Below are positions 18,895 through 29,430 of a stretch of DNA of 64,000 bases, piece after piece. Below the pieces are notes generated by a model. The model had not been told where the DNA came from. It saw only the letters and a list, made by a program, of their open reading frames with translations, and ran no database searches. Origin of the DNA: Candida dubliniensis CD36 (lineage: Eukaryota > Ascomycota > Pichiomycetes > Serinales > Debaryomycetaceae); the NCBI RefSeq assembly GCF_000026945.1, contig NC_012862.1:186001-250000 (forward strand), read 5' to 3'. Every line of letters begins with the position of its first letter. The stretch's first letter is position 1. The position numbers and the translations under genes were made by a program.

Positions 18895-20139
18895 CTACTC
18901 CATATCATCCCAAAATCCTTCAATTTGTGTTAATATTTGATTAGATATTTTTCTATCTATTGTTGATAACCATAAATGAACTTTTTGAGTCCAAGTTATA
19001 TCTTGTAAAAATTCTTCCATATCAGGGTTTTCTCTTTCATTGGCCTTATTATACAGTTTTACCAATTGATTAAAATCTATTGGTGATATAAGTTTATTCA
19101 ATAAATCAGCTGATAATGCAATGGCTCGACTTATTAAATGTACATCGGCTTCACGATATACATAATTTTCATTGACTTCAATTTTAGTAGCCCAAGAATC
19201 TTTAAACATATCAGGGGTTTCACTAGTAGAAAATCGTAAATTTAAAGGTGTCAGAGTGGTTAAATAAGGAATGGTTTGAATTATACCAGGGTTAACAATA
19301 TTATATAATTTATTTTCAAACCATTGAGTAGTAGAATCTTCAGCAATTAATGGAGATATTGGTCTTGATAAATTTGGATCACATTGAATTTGAATTTGTT
19401 GGAAAATTAAATCCAGTGAAGTAAATTGATGGAAAATTTGTTGTTTTAAATCCATTGGTAATATACATTCAAATAATCCTCCAACAAATGTATGAGGCAT
19501 ATAAAAATCAAATTTCCTTTTGGCATATTTTTTACGTCGAGCCATTTTATAACAAACTAAATTTCTTGATTCCCATGTTAATGAAGCTTGAGGATCAGTT
19601 GTCATTAAATCTTGTTGATGTAAATTTTTATTTTTACCAGTATATTCTAACCATTTGCCATTAGTCAATTTCTCCAATTGTAAATCAAATTTTTTACGTA
19701 ATAATCGTGTTAATTTATTCCCCTTATACATGATAAACCCAAATATACCAATCATAAATTCATCAGTTTCTTCAATATTATCTTGAATTTCTGGATCTCC
19801 AATTGTGTCATGATTTGATAATGTTAACATTTCTCCTAATTTAGGTTTCAACATACAAAATGGTTTCCCCCAATCAATTTTCCCACTTGAATCAGTTCTT
19901 ATAACTTTTTGATAATCGACTTGTCCATGATTACAATGAGATATAGTAATGAAATGCATAGATACAGGTAAGGTATATCCTGATATTTTGTATTGTCGAG
20001 TGATTTTGAAACCAGTAAAGGGGAAAAATGATGCCAGTTGTTTCGGGTTACAGATCTTGTGTTGTTGATTATAGAATAGTTTACAATGTATAAATGAAAT
20101 GATATATAGTAGAAAGTAAACTGGAAATAGTTTATCCAT
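18895..20139 (-). CDS. Unknown secretory-pathway protein with signal peptide
   Basis: A 414-residue protein I do not recognise. Residues 1-19 (M-D-K-L-F-P-V-Y-F-L-L-Y-I-I-S-F-I-H-C) are a signal peptide or membrane anchor. No further strong membrane segment is visible, so it is probably secreted, wall-bound or ER-luminal. It has few N-glycosylation sequons and several Cys (for example F-C-M-L-K-P, V-C-Y-K-M, F-E-C-I-L and Q-C-D-P-N). There is no C-terminal HDEL and no GPI signal; the C-terminus is acidic (F-W-D-D-M-E). A basic patch M-A-R-R-K-K-Y-A-K-R-K lies near the middle. The gene is divergent from BMS1 with 283 bases between starts and convergent with the Flc-type gene. The start at 20139 is the ATG that yields the signal peptide. 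Confidence 0.75.
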   Translation of the reverse strand: MDKLFPVYFLLYIISFIHCKLFYNQQHKICNPKQLASFFPFTGFKITRQYKISGYTLPVSMHFITISHCNHGQVDYQKVIRTDSSGKIDWGKPFCMLKPKLGEMLTLSNHDTIGDPEIQDNIEETDEFMIGIFGFIMYKGNKLTRLLRKKFDLQLEKLTNGKWLEYTGKNKNLHQQDLMTTDPQASLTWESRNLVCYKMARRKKYAKRKFDFYMPHTFVGGLFECILPMDLKQQIFHQFTSLDLIFQQIQIQCDPNLSRPISPLIAEDSTTQWFENKLYNIVNPGIIQTIPYLTTLTPLNLRFSTSETPDMFKDSWATKIEVNENYVYREADVHLISRAIALSADLLNKLISPIDFNQLVKLYNKANERENPDMEEFLQDITWTQKVHLWLSTIDRKISNQILTQIEGFWDDME

Positions 20140-20422
20140 GGCGGATTATAGCCCATTCTAAAAAAGGAAAAAAAGCAATCCATTTTGCAACCAAATAAAA
20201 ATATTAATGACGTTTATAAAACATGTCAAGAAACATCACGTGAATATCACGAGATTAGAACAGAATAATTTTTTTTTTTTCTCTTCAGTACACTACGTAC
20301 ACATACACACAAATTCTTCACTGTTTAATTTATTATAATGAGATGAGATGGAAACCTAAACAATTTTTTTCCTTCTTTCATTCAATTCTTCAACTTCTTA
20401 CCCCAAACAAGGTCACATCAAC
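20140..20422. promoter_or_regulatory. Divergent promoter of BMS1 and the secreted-protein gene
   Basis: Contains ATCACGTGA at 20235-20243 followed by a half site ATCACGAG (20247-20254) and a T-rich stretch at 20270-20281. CACGTG sites bound by Cbf1 are common ahead of ribosome-biogenesis and ribosomal protein genes in C. albicans, which fits BMS1. No classical TATA box is seen for BMS1. Confidence 0.5.
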
Positions 20423-23400
20423 ATGGACCAACAACAAACTAATAAAGCCCATAGGGGTGGTACAAAGAAACCAGGAGCTAAAAAGAAATTACATCAAGAT
20501 GGACAAAATAAAAAGGCATTTGCAGTATCAGCACCAAGAAAATTAGAACGTATGGCTAGAAGATCCCATGATGTCAATGAAAAAAAATTACACGTACCAA
20601 TGATTGATCGTACCCCTGATGATGATCCACCACCAGTTATTATAGCTGTTGTAGGGCCACCAGGTACGGGGAAATCAACATTAATAAAATCATTAATTAG
20701 AAGATTAACGAAAACCACTTTAACTGAAATCAATGGACCCATAACTGTTGTTAGTGGGAAAAGAAGACGATTAACTTTTATTGAAGTCAATAATGATTTA
20801 AATTCAATGATTGATATTGCTAAAGTAGCTGATTTAGTGTTATTATTAATTGATGGGAATTATGGATTAGAAATGGAAACTATGGAATTTTTAAATATTG
20901 CTCAACATCATGGTATGCCAAGAGTTTTAGGTGTTGCTACTCATTTAGATTTATTTAAATCTCAACTGACATTACGTACTAGTAAAAAAAGATTGAAACA
21001 TAGATTTTGGACTGAAGTATATCAAGGAGCCAAATTATTTTATTTATCAGGAGTTATAAATGGTCGTTACCCTGATCGAGAAATTTTGAATTTATCAAGA
21101 TTTATATCAGTTATGAAATTTAGACCATTAAAATGGAGAAATGAACATCCTTATTTATTAGCTGATAGAATTACTGATTTAACTCATCCACAAAAAATTA
21201 CTGAAAATCCAAAATGTGATCGTAAAGTGGCAATTTATGGTTATTTACATGGAACTCCATTACCAATAGAACATGCTCATATACATATTGCTGGTGTTGG
21301 TGATCATTATGTCCATTCGGTGGAAAAATTACCTGATCCATGTCCAACTCCATATTTTGAACAAAAATTAGAAGAATTAGAAAGAGAAAGAATGAAAAAT
21401 GCTGCTGCTTCAGGTGAACCATTAGCTAAAACTACTAGAAGAAGGAAAAGATTAGAAGATAAACAGAAAATCATTTATGCTCCAATGTCAGATGTTGGTG
21501 GTGTTTTAGTTGATAAAGATGCCGTTTATATAGATGTTGGTAAAGAAATTTTTAAAACTGGGACTGGTACTTCAGAACTTAAAGGTGAAGGAGAAAAACT
21601 TGTTAATGATTTACAAGAAATATCTCAAACCATGACGGAAAGATTAGAAGATGGTCCAGGTTTACAATTGTTTTCTAGTTCTAAAGCATTAAATCAAGTT
21701 GATGATGAATTACAAGAAGAAGATGAGGAAGAAAGTGGACTTTTATCTGATGAAGAAACTATTGTTGATACTGGTCGTTCATCATTAAGAAAAGCTAGAG
21801 TTTATGGGAAATCTGTTAGTGAAGATGATGAATTTGATGAACTTGAATCTGATGAAGAGGATGGAGATCAATTGAGTGATGATGATAGTGATGATCAAGG
21901 CAACTTGAAGAGTAGGGGTATGGTTGAAGTTGATTTTGGTAGTAACAATAAATACAAAGAAAATGATTTGGAATATGTGGAAGATTCCTCATTATCTTCT
22001 GATGAAGATTATTATAAAAAATCCGCAGCCAAGTTGACTGGATCAGTTAGAAGAAAATGGGATATCAATAAATTGATTTATGTAAAGAATATTGATGCTA
22101 AAGAGGTTATAAAAAAATGGAGAAATAATGACATTGACGAAGAAGATGATGAAGAAGAAGAAGAAGACATTAGACAAGATGATCAAGATTTTTTCGTTAA
22201 AAAGAAGATTGAAGACAATAAAGAAGATTTGGATACATCTATGCCAAGTTTCCCTACTCTTGAATCATTAAAAGAAAAATTCAATCCTAACACTATAGAT
22301 GAAAACAATAGTGATGAAGAATATGAAAATGGTTACAAGATTTTGAAATCACGATTATTAGTTGCTCCAAAAATGACTGATGATACTGAAGAAGGTGAAG
22401 AAGAAAAAGAAATCAAAGAGAATGATGATGATGAATTATATGGTGATTTTGAAGATTTAGAAGCCACTGAAAATCAAGAACAAGAACAAGAGCAAGAAAA
22501 GAGTTCAGCAGAGGAGGATGATTTTGCTGATTTTGATGCTGAAGAAGAAAAAGAAAAAGAAGAAGAAGAAGAAGATGATGATGAAATAGATGAAGAGTCA
22601 ATGACCATTGAAGAAAAAAGACAATTAAATGCTGCCAAGAAAGCAAAATTGAAGATGCAATTTGAAGAAGAAGAAGATCGAGAATTTGGAGCCAGTGATC
22701 CTGAAGATGAAGCAGAAACATGGTATGAATATCAAAAAAACAAAATGGCCAAACAATTAGAAATTAATAAGGCACAATATGAAGAAATGACTCCAGAAAT
22801 GAGAATTAAAATTGAAGGATATCGTGCTGGATCATATGTTAAAATAGTATTTGATAATATTCCTTGTGAATTTATTGATAATTTTGATCCCCGATATCCT
22901 TTGGTATTAGGAGGATTATTAGCCACTGAATCTAGATTTGGTATAATGAATGCTAGAATAAGACGTCATAGATGGCATAAAAAAATTTTGAAATCACAAG
23001 ATCCATTGATTTTATCTTTAGGTTGGCGTCGATTCCAAACATTACCAATTTATACTACTAGTGATTCTCGAACCAGAAACAGAATGTTAAAATATACCCC
23101 GGAACATGCATATTGTTTTGCTTCTTTCTATGGTCCATTGGTTGCACCTAATACTACTTTTGTTGGATTTAATATAGTTGATAGTAAATCTACAACAGGG
23201 GCATTTAGAGTAGCTGCTAGTGGTATTATTGAAGATATCAATTCTAGTGTTGAAATTGTGAAAAAATTGAAATTGGTGGGGTATCCATATAAAATATTCC
23301 GTAATACTGCTTTTATTAAAGATATGTTTTCTAATTCTTTAGAAGTTGCTAAATTTGAAGGGGCACAAATTAGAACTGTATCAGGAATTAGAGGTGAAAT

Positions 23401-24028
23401 AAAACGTGCATTATCAAAACCTGATGGTTATTTTAGAGCCACTTTTGAAGATAAAATACTTATGTCCGACACGGTGTTTTTGAAAACATGGTATCCTGTT
23501 AAAGTGAAGAAATTTTATAATCCTGTCACTTCATTATTATTAGGACAACATTCAGAATGGAAAGGTATGAGATTAACTGGACAAGTAAGAGCTGATGAAA
23601 ATATTGCAACACCTTTAAATGATGATTCTCAATATAAAAAAGTTGAAAGAGTTGAAAGAAGATTCAATCCTTTGAAAGTTCCTAAATCAATTCAAGCAGA
23701 ATTACCATTCAAATCAAAAATTCATACTATGAAACCACAAAAGAAAAAGACTTATATGAGTAAACGTGCCGTTGTGTTAGGAGGAGAAGAAAAGAAGGCT
23801 CGTGATTTGATGCAAAAGATAAATAGTATTAGAAAAGAGAAAGATACCAAAAGGAAAATTAAAAAGGATGAAAAATTTAAAGAAAAATTGAAAAAAATTG
23901 CTAAAACTGAAGAACTTAGAAAAGAAAAAGAACGTGAAAGAAAGAAAGAATATTTTAGTAAAGAAGGTAAGAAAAGAAAATTGGGGTCTAGTGATGGTCA
24001 AGCATTTGGTAAGAAGCAAAGAGTTTAG
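20423..24028 (+). CDS. BMS1: Bms1, GTPase of 40S ribosomal subunit biogenesis
   Basis: 1201 residues, close to the S. cerevisiae length (1183). A basic N-terminus is followed by a GTPase domain with P-loop G-P-P-G-T-G-K-S at 78-85 and conserved G-V-A-T-H-L-D-L-F-K and K-R-L-K-H-R-F-W-T-E-V-Y segments. A very acidic Glu/Asp middle spans about 420-760 with several poly-Glu blocks. The C-terminal half is shared with Tsr1 and includes S-L-G-W-R-R-F-Q-T and F-Y-G-P-L-V-A-P-N-T-T-F-V-G-F. The last 100 residues are Lys/Arg-rich. Bms1 works in the nucleolar SSU processome with Rcl1 and U3 snoRNA. Residue 182 is encoded by CTG in the segment F-K-S-Q-x-T-L-R, where I recall Ser in S. cerevisiae Bms1, so Ser is the likely amino acid. 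Sequence identity is certain. Confidence 0.98.
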   Translation: MDQQQTNKAHRGGTKKPGAKKKLHQDGQNKKAFAVSAPRKLERMARRSHDVNEKKLHVPMIDRTPDDDPPPVIIAVVGPPGTGKSTLIKSLIRRLTKTTLTEINGPITVVSGKRRRLTFIEVNNDLNSMIDIAKVADLVLLLIDGNYGLEMETMEFLNIAQHHGMPRVLGVATHLDLFKSQLTLRTSKKRLKHRFWTEVYQGAKLFYLSGVINGRYPDREILNLSRFISVMKFRPLKWRNEHPYLLADRITDLTHPQKITENPKCDRKVAIYGYLHGTPLPIEHAHIHIAGVGDHYVHSVEKLPDPCPTPYFEQKLEELERERMKNAAASGEPLAKTTRRRKRLEDKQKIIYAPMSDVGGVLVDKDAVYIDVGKEIFKTGTGTSELKGEGEKLVNDLQEISQTMTERLEDGPGLQLFSSSKALNQVDDELQEEDEEESGLLSDEETIVDTGRSSLRKARVYGKSVSEDDEFDELESDEEDGDQLSDDDSDDQGNLKSRGMVEVDFGSNNKYKENDLEYVEDSSLSSDEDYYKKSAAKLTGSVRRKWDINKLIYVKNIDAKEVIKKWRNNDIDEEDDEEEEEDIRQDDQDFFVKKKIEDNKEDLDTSMPSFPTLESLKEKFNPNTIDENNSDEEYENGYKILKSRLLVAPKMTDDTEEGEEEKEIKENDDDELYGDFEDLEATENQEQEQEQEKSSAEEDDFADFDAEEEKEKEEEEEDDDEIDEESMTIEEKRQLNAAKKAKLKMQFEEEEDREFGASDPEDEAETWYEYQKNKMAKQLEINKAQYEEMTPEMRIKIEGYRAGSYVKIVFDNIPCEFIDNFDPRYPLVLGGLLATESRFGIMNARIRRHRWHKKILKSQDPLILSLGWRRFQTLPIYTTSDSRTRNRMLKYTPEHAYCFASFYGPLVAPNTTFVGFNIVDSKSTTGAFRVAASGIIEDINSSVEIVKKLKLVGYPYKIFRNTAFIKDMFSNSLEVAKFEGAQIRTVSGIRGEIKRALSKPDGYFRATFEDKILMSDTVFLKTWYPVKVKKFYNPVTSLLLGQHSEWKGMRLTGQVRADENIATPLNDDSQYKKVERVERRFNPLKVPKSIQAELPFKSKIHTMKPQKKKTYMSKRAVVLGGEEKKARDLMQKINSIRKEKDTKRKIKKDEKFKEKLKKIAKTEELRKEKERERKKEYFSKEGKKRKLGSSDGQAFGKKQRV

Positions 24029-24178
24029 GTGAATATGTAAAAAGTTTATAGAATTCAATAATAATAGTAATTTAGCTGATATGGAAAGGTTGCCCATGTA
24101 GAATCTGTAACTATCAACAGAATTGTGACACAAGTTGGCATAGAGTGAAGCATTCTTATCAGAAACACTAACCCCCTT

Positions 24179-24197
24179 CCCCCCCCCCCCCCCCCCC
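24179..24197 (+). repeat. Poly-C homopolymer
   Basis: About 19 C in a row, 150 bases past the BMS1 stop. It is a second G/C homopolymer following a highly expressed gene type, like the one at 18666. Confidence 0.8.
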
Positions 24198-26089
24198 AGA
24201 GGAAAGAACTTTGGTATTGTTGTATTACCAATGACCTTATTGTTACTTTGCGCAAAGCAATGAGTGCATTTGTAAATTGCTGTTTGTGCCGTCAGCAGTG
24301 TTGTTTGCTTTATTGCCATCCCACCTCTATCATTAATTGACACTGAAAGATTCTTATCCTAGTTTACTTGAATAGCACATCTCGAAGAAGTTACAAACAT
24401 ACATGTAATTAGAAGACCACATCACACCACATGACACCATCCTTATCAATAGGAATGACTATTCCAAATGACTGCTACACTACATTGATAGTTTAATAAA
24501 CTATACTTAGGCGGGCAATGAAACCAAGAGCAACCATTTTTTATTCAGCTGCAAAATGATACAATTTAATTTACCACCCACTTGAAAACTCTTGGTGGAT
24601 TAATTTTACTTATGCTTAAATTTAATAATTGCGCTTTAGGTCATTTGTATTGGTCACAATTGCTGAGCTGCTTACAATTAGGTTATTTCATTTATTTTAT
24701 TTTCATGTATTACTAGAATATTGTGGTGTGTGAATTCTATTGTCTGCTTTACATGTACAGAAATTGGTAGAAATATTATAATAATAGAAACCAACAAGGT
24801 ATTATTATATCTTTCAAGCCATTGACCATTTACCGGAGTTAGTTGTAAAGATATTTTTTAGTAAACAACCGCAAAGAAAAGACTAGTCAACTAGTTAGTG
24901 TTCTGGATTCATTTTGTTGGTTTGAATATCGTAGTTATCGACAACCCAACAAATAGATACCGAGTAAGTTTTGGTCTGTGACAATAAAAAAAACATTCTC
25001 AATTTAAAAGGAATGTAAAAATACAATTCTTTTGGAATTGGCGAGTCATATTGGTGGACTTGTCAACGTGTAAACCACCACCTCAACAAACCAATTGTCT
25101 ATCACCAGCTAAAAAAAAAAAAAAAAGAATAAAGGTTTTGTGTAAGTTCTGGTGATAACCACCACCACCACCACCACAACTAATAATTTAATCCTTTGAG
25201 AGACAATGATCCCACTTTTTGAAAATTAAATAACCTTTGTTATGGTTACGGTTATGGTTACATTTTGTTTTCAAGTACAATAGAGATATGCAAAACGGGT
25301 GAGCAGAAGAATCTAGACATTAGTCATTTGCAAAAGTTCAGATGTGGGATCCATTTAAAAGGGGTATTTCCACATACTGACAATTTTGTTACTCACGAAA
25401 ACAGAATATTTTCTATTTGAGCAACCTATAGATTGTGATCACCAAAGAAGAAACCTACAGCCAATAAATGTGTAGTAGCTATTGTCACATGTATTATTAT
25501 TATTATTATCATTATTATCTTTTCCCTATACAATGAAACTCAATCCAATTAGTTTGATTTTGTGGATTCAATGATTGATGTTTGATAATAATAGGGTTCT
25601 CTAAATCAATATCTAAATGTTACACTAAAATGAAAAAATGAAAAATTTGTGCTGGCTGTTAATTAATTTAAGATCCACCACATTGTTTCGCCCACGCCAT
25701 TTTTAGCCAGGGACACACCCACCACCACCCTTTCTATAGATCACCATTTATACGAATATATTAATTGTTCAATGTAATGGCTACTACTATCCTACAAAAG
25801 GGTTCTTGTACTATGTGAAATCAAATTGTTTAGATAATTTAAGCAATGGAAAATTGACATTGACCAGAATCAAAAGTGTGGATATTTGTTTTCCGCTTGT
25901 AATGTGTGTATACAGAAAGTGTCACTCAATTTGCCTAATTATAATTTCATCACACCCTTAACCTAGAGGAGAGAGAGAGGGGACCCATTGACTTGGACAA
26001 AGTGTAAGTAGATATTTAGAAGTAGTGTGACATAATAATTACCACGCCTGGTTTATTTTGGGTTTACTGTCGTTGATTTAAACACCACA

Positions 26090-26115
26090 CACATACACAC
26101 ACACACACACACAAT
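26090..26115 (+). repeat. CA dinucleotide repeat
   Basis: A microsatellite of CA with one interruption. No function evident. Confidence 0.7.
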
Positions 26116-27248
26116 GGTTTAACTCATATCAGGAACGGGTCCATTTATTTTATTTTTAGTTCAACACATCCTAAATAAGAAAACCAAGAGATTTACATAA
26201 ACAACTATTCACCATAACGGAAATAAGCAACCAAGGGTGTAAAAATTGACCAGAAATTTTGCCAATTCGTCCCACTACTTTCTCAAGTATTTTCATGACA
26301 ATTGTCAAACCATTGATCAGCGCACAAATTTGCAATAGCACAAACACCAGAAGTAGAAATACAACGCACATTTGATTCTATTGGACGATCAAATTGCTAT
26401 CTTGCTTTATAGTCACTTTATAATAGAGAAAGCCTACTTTCTTTATTGAAGATGACGATAAAAAAAAATAGTAGTGTATTCATTTTGTGTTAATGCCCCC
26501 CCCCCTCCTCCTCCATGCAGATAATAAACATGTGTGTGTGGCTGTCATTGGTTAAAAAAAAAAGAGGATGCAGTTGTAAGGAAATGGTGAATCGGATATC
26601 ATACATATTTGTGCATGTACCTCACCAGACATAATTAACTTTTGAAACTACACAAAGAGTATTCTCTATATATTCTTTTGGGTTCGTTTCGTTTCGTTTC
26701 GTTTCCCTTACTTTATTCATTTCATTTCTGTGATCATCATCATCATCAACACATTGTTCAAGAAAAAAATATAGACTAGGGATAGGGATAGGGATACATT
26801 AAACCATTTAGTAATAATAATATTATTCACCTAAATTTATGCAATATTTCTCTCATTATACTTTTTGTTGTTGTTGTTGTTGTTAGTGTAGTATATTATT
26901 ATTGGGTAATCGTCAATTTGCATTTTTTGAGTTTACTACCACAAACTTCAAGCTAAGGTTAATAAATGCATATACAATACTTATATACCTTAACACAAAT
27001 TCTATATATATATATATATATATCTGATTATCGATTTTCAATAATCTTTTTTAAATTCAAATATCTTCTTTTTTCCATCTATCTACTATTCCTAATTCTT
27101 CTTTATACATTTAATACCTTTAATATCTTTTATTAATATTTCATTATTCAATTCAATTTATTATAATTTGCATACATTAATTCATTTTGCTTTTTTTTTT
27201 TTCCCCCGTTTCCCACCATACATTTTCTACTACCACCACGATTAATCT

Positions 27249-28997
27249 ATGGCGACTACAACTAAAACGAAAAAGAAGAAATTAGTTTATAGACAAGATC
27301 CTGATGGGGTATTTCGGTTGAAAAAAATAGATGACAACAATTCTATAAAGTCAGTTGATTTGGCAAATAAGAAAAAGGAGGTGGATAATTATTTAAACGA
27401 GTTAATTGATTGTTCATATAGTATTGTTGATGATATTCCCGATAAGGAAATTGCACAAGAAGAAGAAAAAATTATCAACAACAACAACCCTCCCCAATCA
27501 TACCCAGAACCGGAACCACAACCCCAACCACAACCAACAATGAAAAAAGTTAAACCAACTACTGTAAATACCTCATCCAAAAATCTTACGATTAAACCAG
27601 CATCTACTCCGCCTCAACCTGTTGTTGTTGTTACTGAAAAAATAGGAGAAGCTAAACCTGAAAAGAAAACATCCCCACCTACACCACCTACTACACCTCC
27701 ACAACCACCACAAGAAGAAACCAAAAAAAAGGAGCAAGATACACTAATAACAGATATTCCATCTCCTACAGATTTTGTTACACACGAAGAAATTGGTGAG
27801 AAAAAAGTCGAGGAAGTAATTATACCTGCTAAACCATCAATAATGTCTACTTTTCGTGAATTGATACGTTTCCATATACCTAGTTTTGCTTTTGGAATAA
27901 TAGCCACGGTTATAGGAACTCGATATAAAGATGAAATCATTTATGGAGCAATTGGATTAACTGTACTTGCAACTGGATTAGCAATAGTAGGTATTCTTGG
28001 ATTGTGTCTATGTTTATATCTTGGATTGGTAAAACAGTCAGATTTAAAAGTATTTAGTCGATATATTGATATTTTAAAATTTAGAGCAACAGAAGAGAGA
28101 CCGGAAGAGAAAGTTGTTGTTCATGAAGAAATAGTAGCTGAATCTGAATCTGAACCAGAACATGAACATGAACATGAACAATCAGAAGAAGTTAACATGG
28201 AAGAACCACAACCAGAACCACAACCTGAACAATATGTTGCTCATGACACTGAAGTTATTCGTGAAATTCCTATTGAGCCTCAACCCAAACTTTACCAACC
28301 AAAACAGAAACGAGCTCTGCATCCAAAAGTTACCCCTATTCTTATAAAGGACCCACATACACAAGAAACTGGGTATCAACCATTAGAGGAACCACAACCA
28401 CCTAAACCTCGGAGAAAGTCATCGACAATAAGAGTTACTCCATATGTATATGAACCCAGAGAACCTCGTAAATATAGTGTAATACCTACCAATAACACCA
28501 TTCCATTACCAGGAGATTCACCCACAAAAACCACTACCAAACATAAACTTGTACATCCCAAACCATTATTACAAAGAATACAAACAGAACCAATAAAAGA
28601 TCTTTCAAGAAGAAATTCTAAAAAAAGTACAGGATCAGAATCACCAACATCAACAAGAAGTGATCCATATTATTTATTACAAAATGTTCCTCATCATACT
28701 AAAGAAAAACCACATGAAATACCACCTCAAGTTTTCAAAACTAAAGAATTACCTAATTTACCTCATCAAGCAGAAGAATTACCATTTATTAATGAAGTAA
28801 GATTGGTTGATGCTGTTAGTGATGATGAATCAGATATGATAATTCCAATGGAAGCTCCTACAAGTCATTATACTGCTGCTATTCATGATGATAATATTTA
28901 CAGAAATCAAAGTACTAAAAGTAGACAAAGTGTTTTAGGAACAAGAGCAAATTATAGAAGATTTGTATCTAATGTTGATAATGATTATGAGTATTAA
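27249..28997 (+). CDS. Unknown Pro/Glu-rich protein with two central membrane segments
   Basis: A 582-residue protein I do not recognise. The N-terminus is basic with poly-Lys (K-K-K-K-L-V-Y-R-Q-D-P-D-G-V-F-R), followed by Pro/Gln/Glu-rich repeats (P-E-P-E-P-Q-P-Q-P-Q-P). Two hydrophobic segments at about 205-222 and 230-261 are joined by a short charged turn, suggesting a hairpin in the membrane with both long tails on the same (cytosolic) side. The C-terminal 320 residues contain His-Glu repeats, further Pro-Gln runs, many basic-Ser sites (R-R-K-S-S, S-R-R-N-S-K-K) and an acidic segment, ending Y-E-Y. This architecture would suit an ER or eisosome/endosome-associated scaffold. A very long upstream region (3.2 kb) implies elaborate control. 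The first in-frame ATG is used, after a T-rich leader. Confidence 0.8.
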   Translation: MATTTKTKKKKLVYRQDPDGVFRLKKIDDNNSIKSVDLANKKKEVDNYLNELIDCSYSIVDDIPDKEIAQEEEKIINNNNPPQSYPEPEPQPQPQPTMKKVKPTTVNTSSKNLTIKPASTPPQPVVVVTEKIGEAKPEKKTSPPTPPTTPPQPPQEETKKKEQDTLITDIPSPTDFVTHEEIGEKKVEEVIIPAKPSIMSTFRELIRFHIPSFAFGIIATVIGTRYKDEIIYGAIGLTVLATGLAIVGILGLCLCLYLGLVKQSDLKVFSRYIDILKFRATEERPEEKVVVHEEIVAESESEPEHEHEHEQSEEVNMEEPQPEPQPEQYVAHDTEVIREIPIEPQPKLYQPKQKRALHPKVTPILIKDPHTQETGYQPLEEPQPPKPRRKSSTIRVTPYVYEPREPRKYSVIPTNNTIPLPGDSPTKTTTKHKLVHPKPLLQRIQTEPIKDLSRRNSKKSTGSESPTSTRSDPYYLLQNVPHHTKEKPHEIPPQVFKTKELPNLPHQAEELPFINEVRLVDAVSDDESDMIIPMEAPTSHYTAAIHDDNIYRNQSTKSRQSVLGTRANYRRFVSNVDNDYEY

Positions 28998-29430
28998 AAC
29001 TTGTGTTATGTGATTTGCCGTTTTTGTTTTTTTTTTGTACATAATTTGATTTTATTTTTTTTTTATATTAATTCTTTTGCCTTTCTTTTTTCTTTCTTAA
29101 TAATGAATATTATCAATTTTATAGGGTATTTATATATATATATATATAGGTTTTATAGCGTTTTAAAAAGAGTAAACGGTTTTACAAAATATTCAAAGAA
29201 GATATCCTATAAAAGTGTGTTAGATTATAGGGTCGTGTGAAACTCACAAATGGTTTGACCAAATAATTTTTTTTTCGAACTCAAGAAAAAAAAAAAAAAG
29301 AAAGAGAAAACCCACAACAACAACAACAACAACAACAAGAAAGATTTGAAAAAAAAAAAAAAAAATAAAATAAAAACATACCAATACCAATACCCATTAT
29401 ACTATCAACAATCAACACATTTCTTATCAA
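28998..29430. other. Intergenic region upstream of ARP9
   Basis: 433 bases with a TA repeat (29132-29149), A-rich tracts (29285-29299 and 29349-29365) and an AAC repeat (29312-29338) in the ARP9 leader. Nothing else is seen. Confidence 0.5.

Larger units (their letters stand above)
24029..27248. other. 3.2 kb gene-free region
   Basis: The longest non-coding stretch in the window. I find no tRNA-like B box, no coding frame of quality and no LTR ends. It contains a poly-C run at 24179-24197, CCACCACCACCACCACC at 25156-25175, alternating ATGGTTACGGTTATGGTTAC (25241-25261), a CA repeat (26090-26115), another C run (26493-26505), GTTTC tandem copies (26684-26706), GGGATA tandem copies (26778-26796), a TTG repeat (26865-26886) and a TA repeat (27004-27023). 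The density of simple repeats rises toward the downstream gene at 27249. The size suggests a large regulatory region or an undetected non-coding RNA. Confidence 0.5.
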
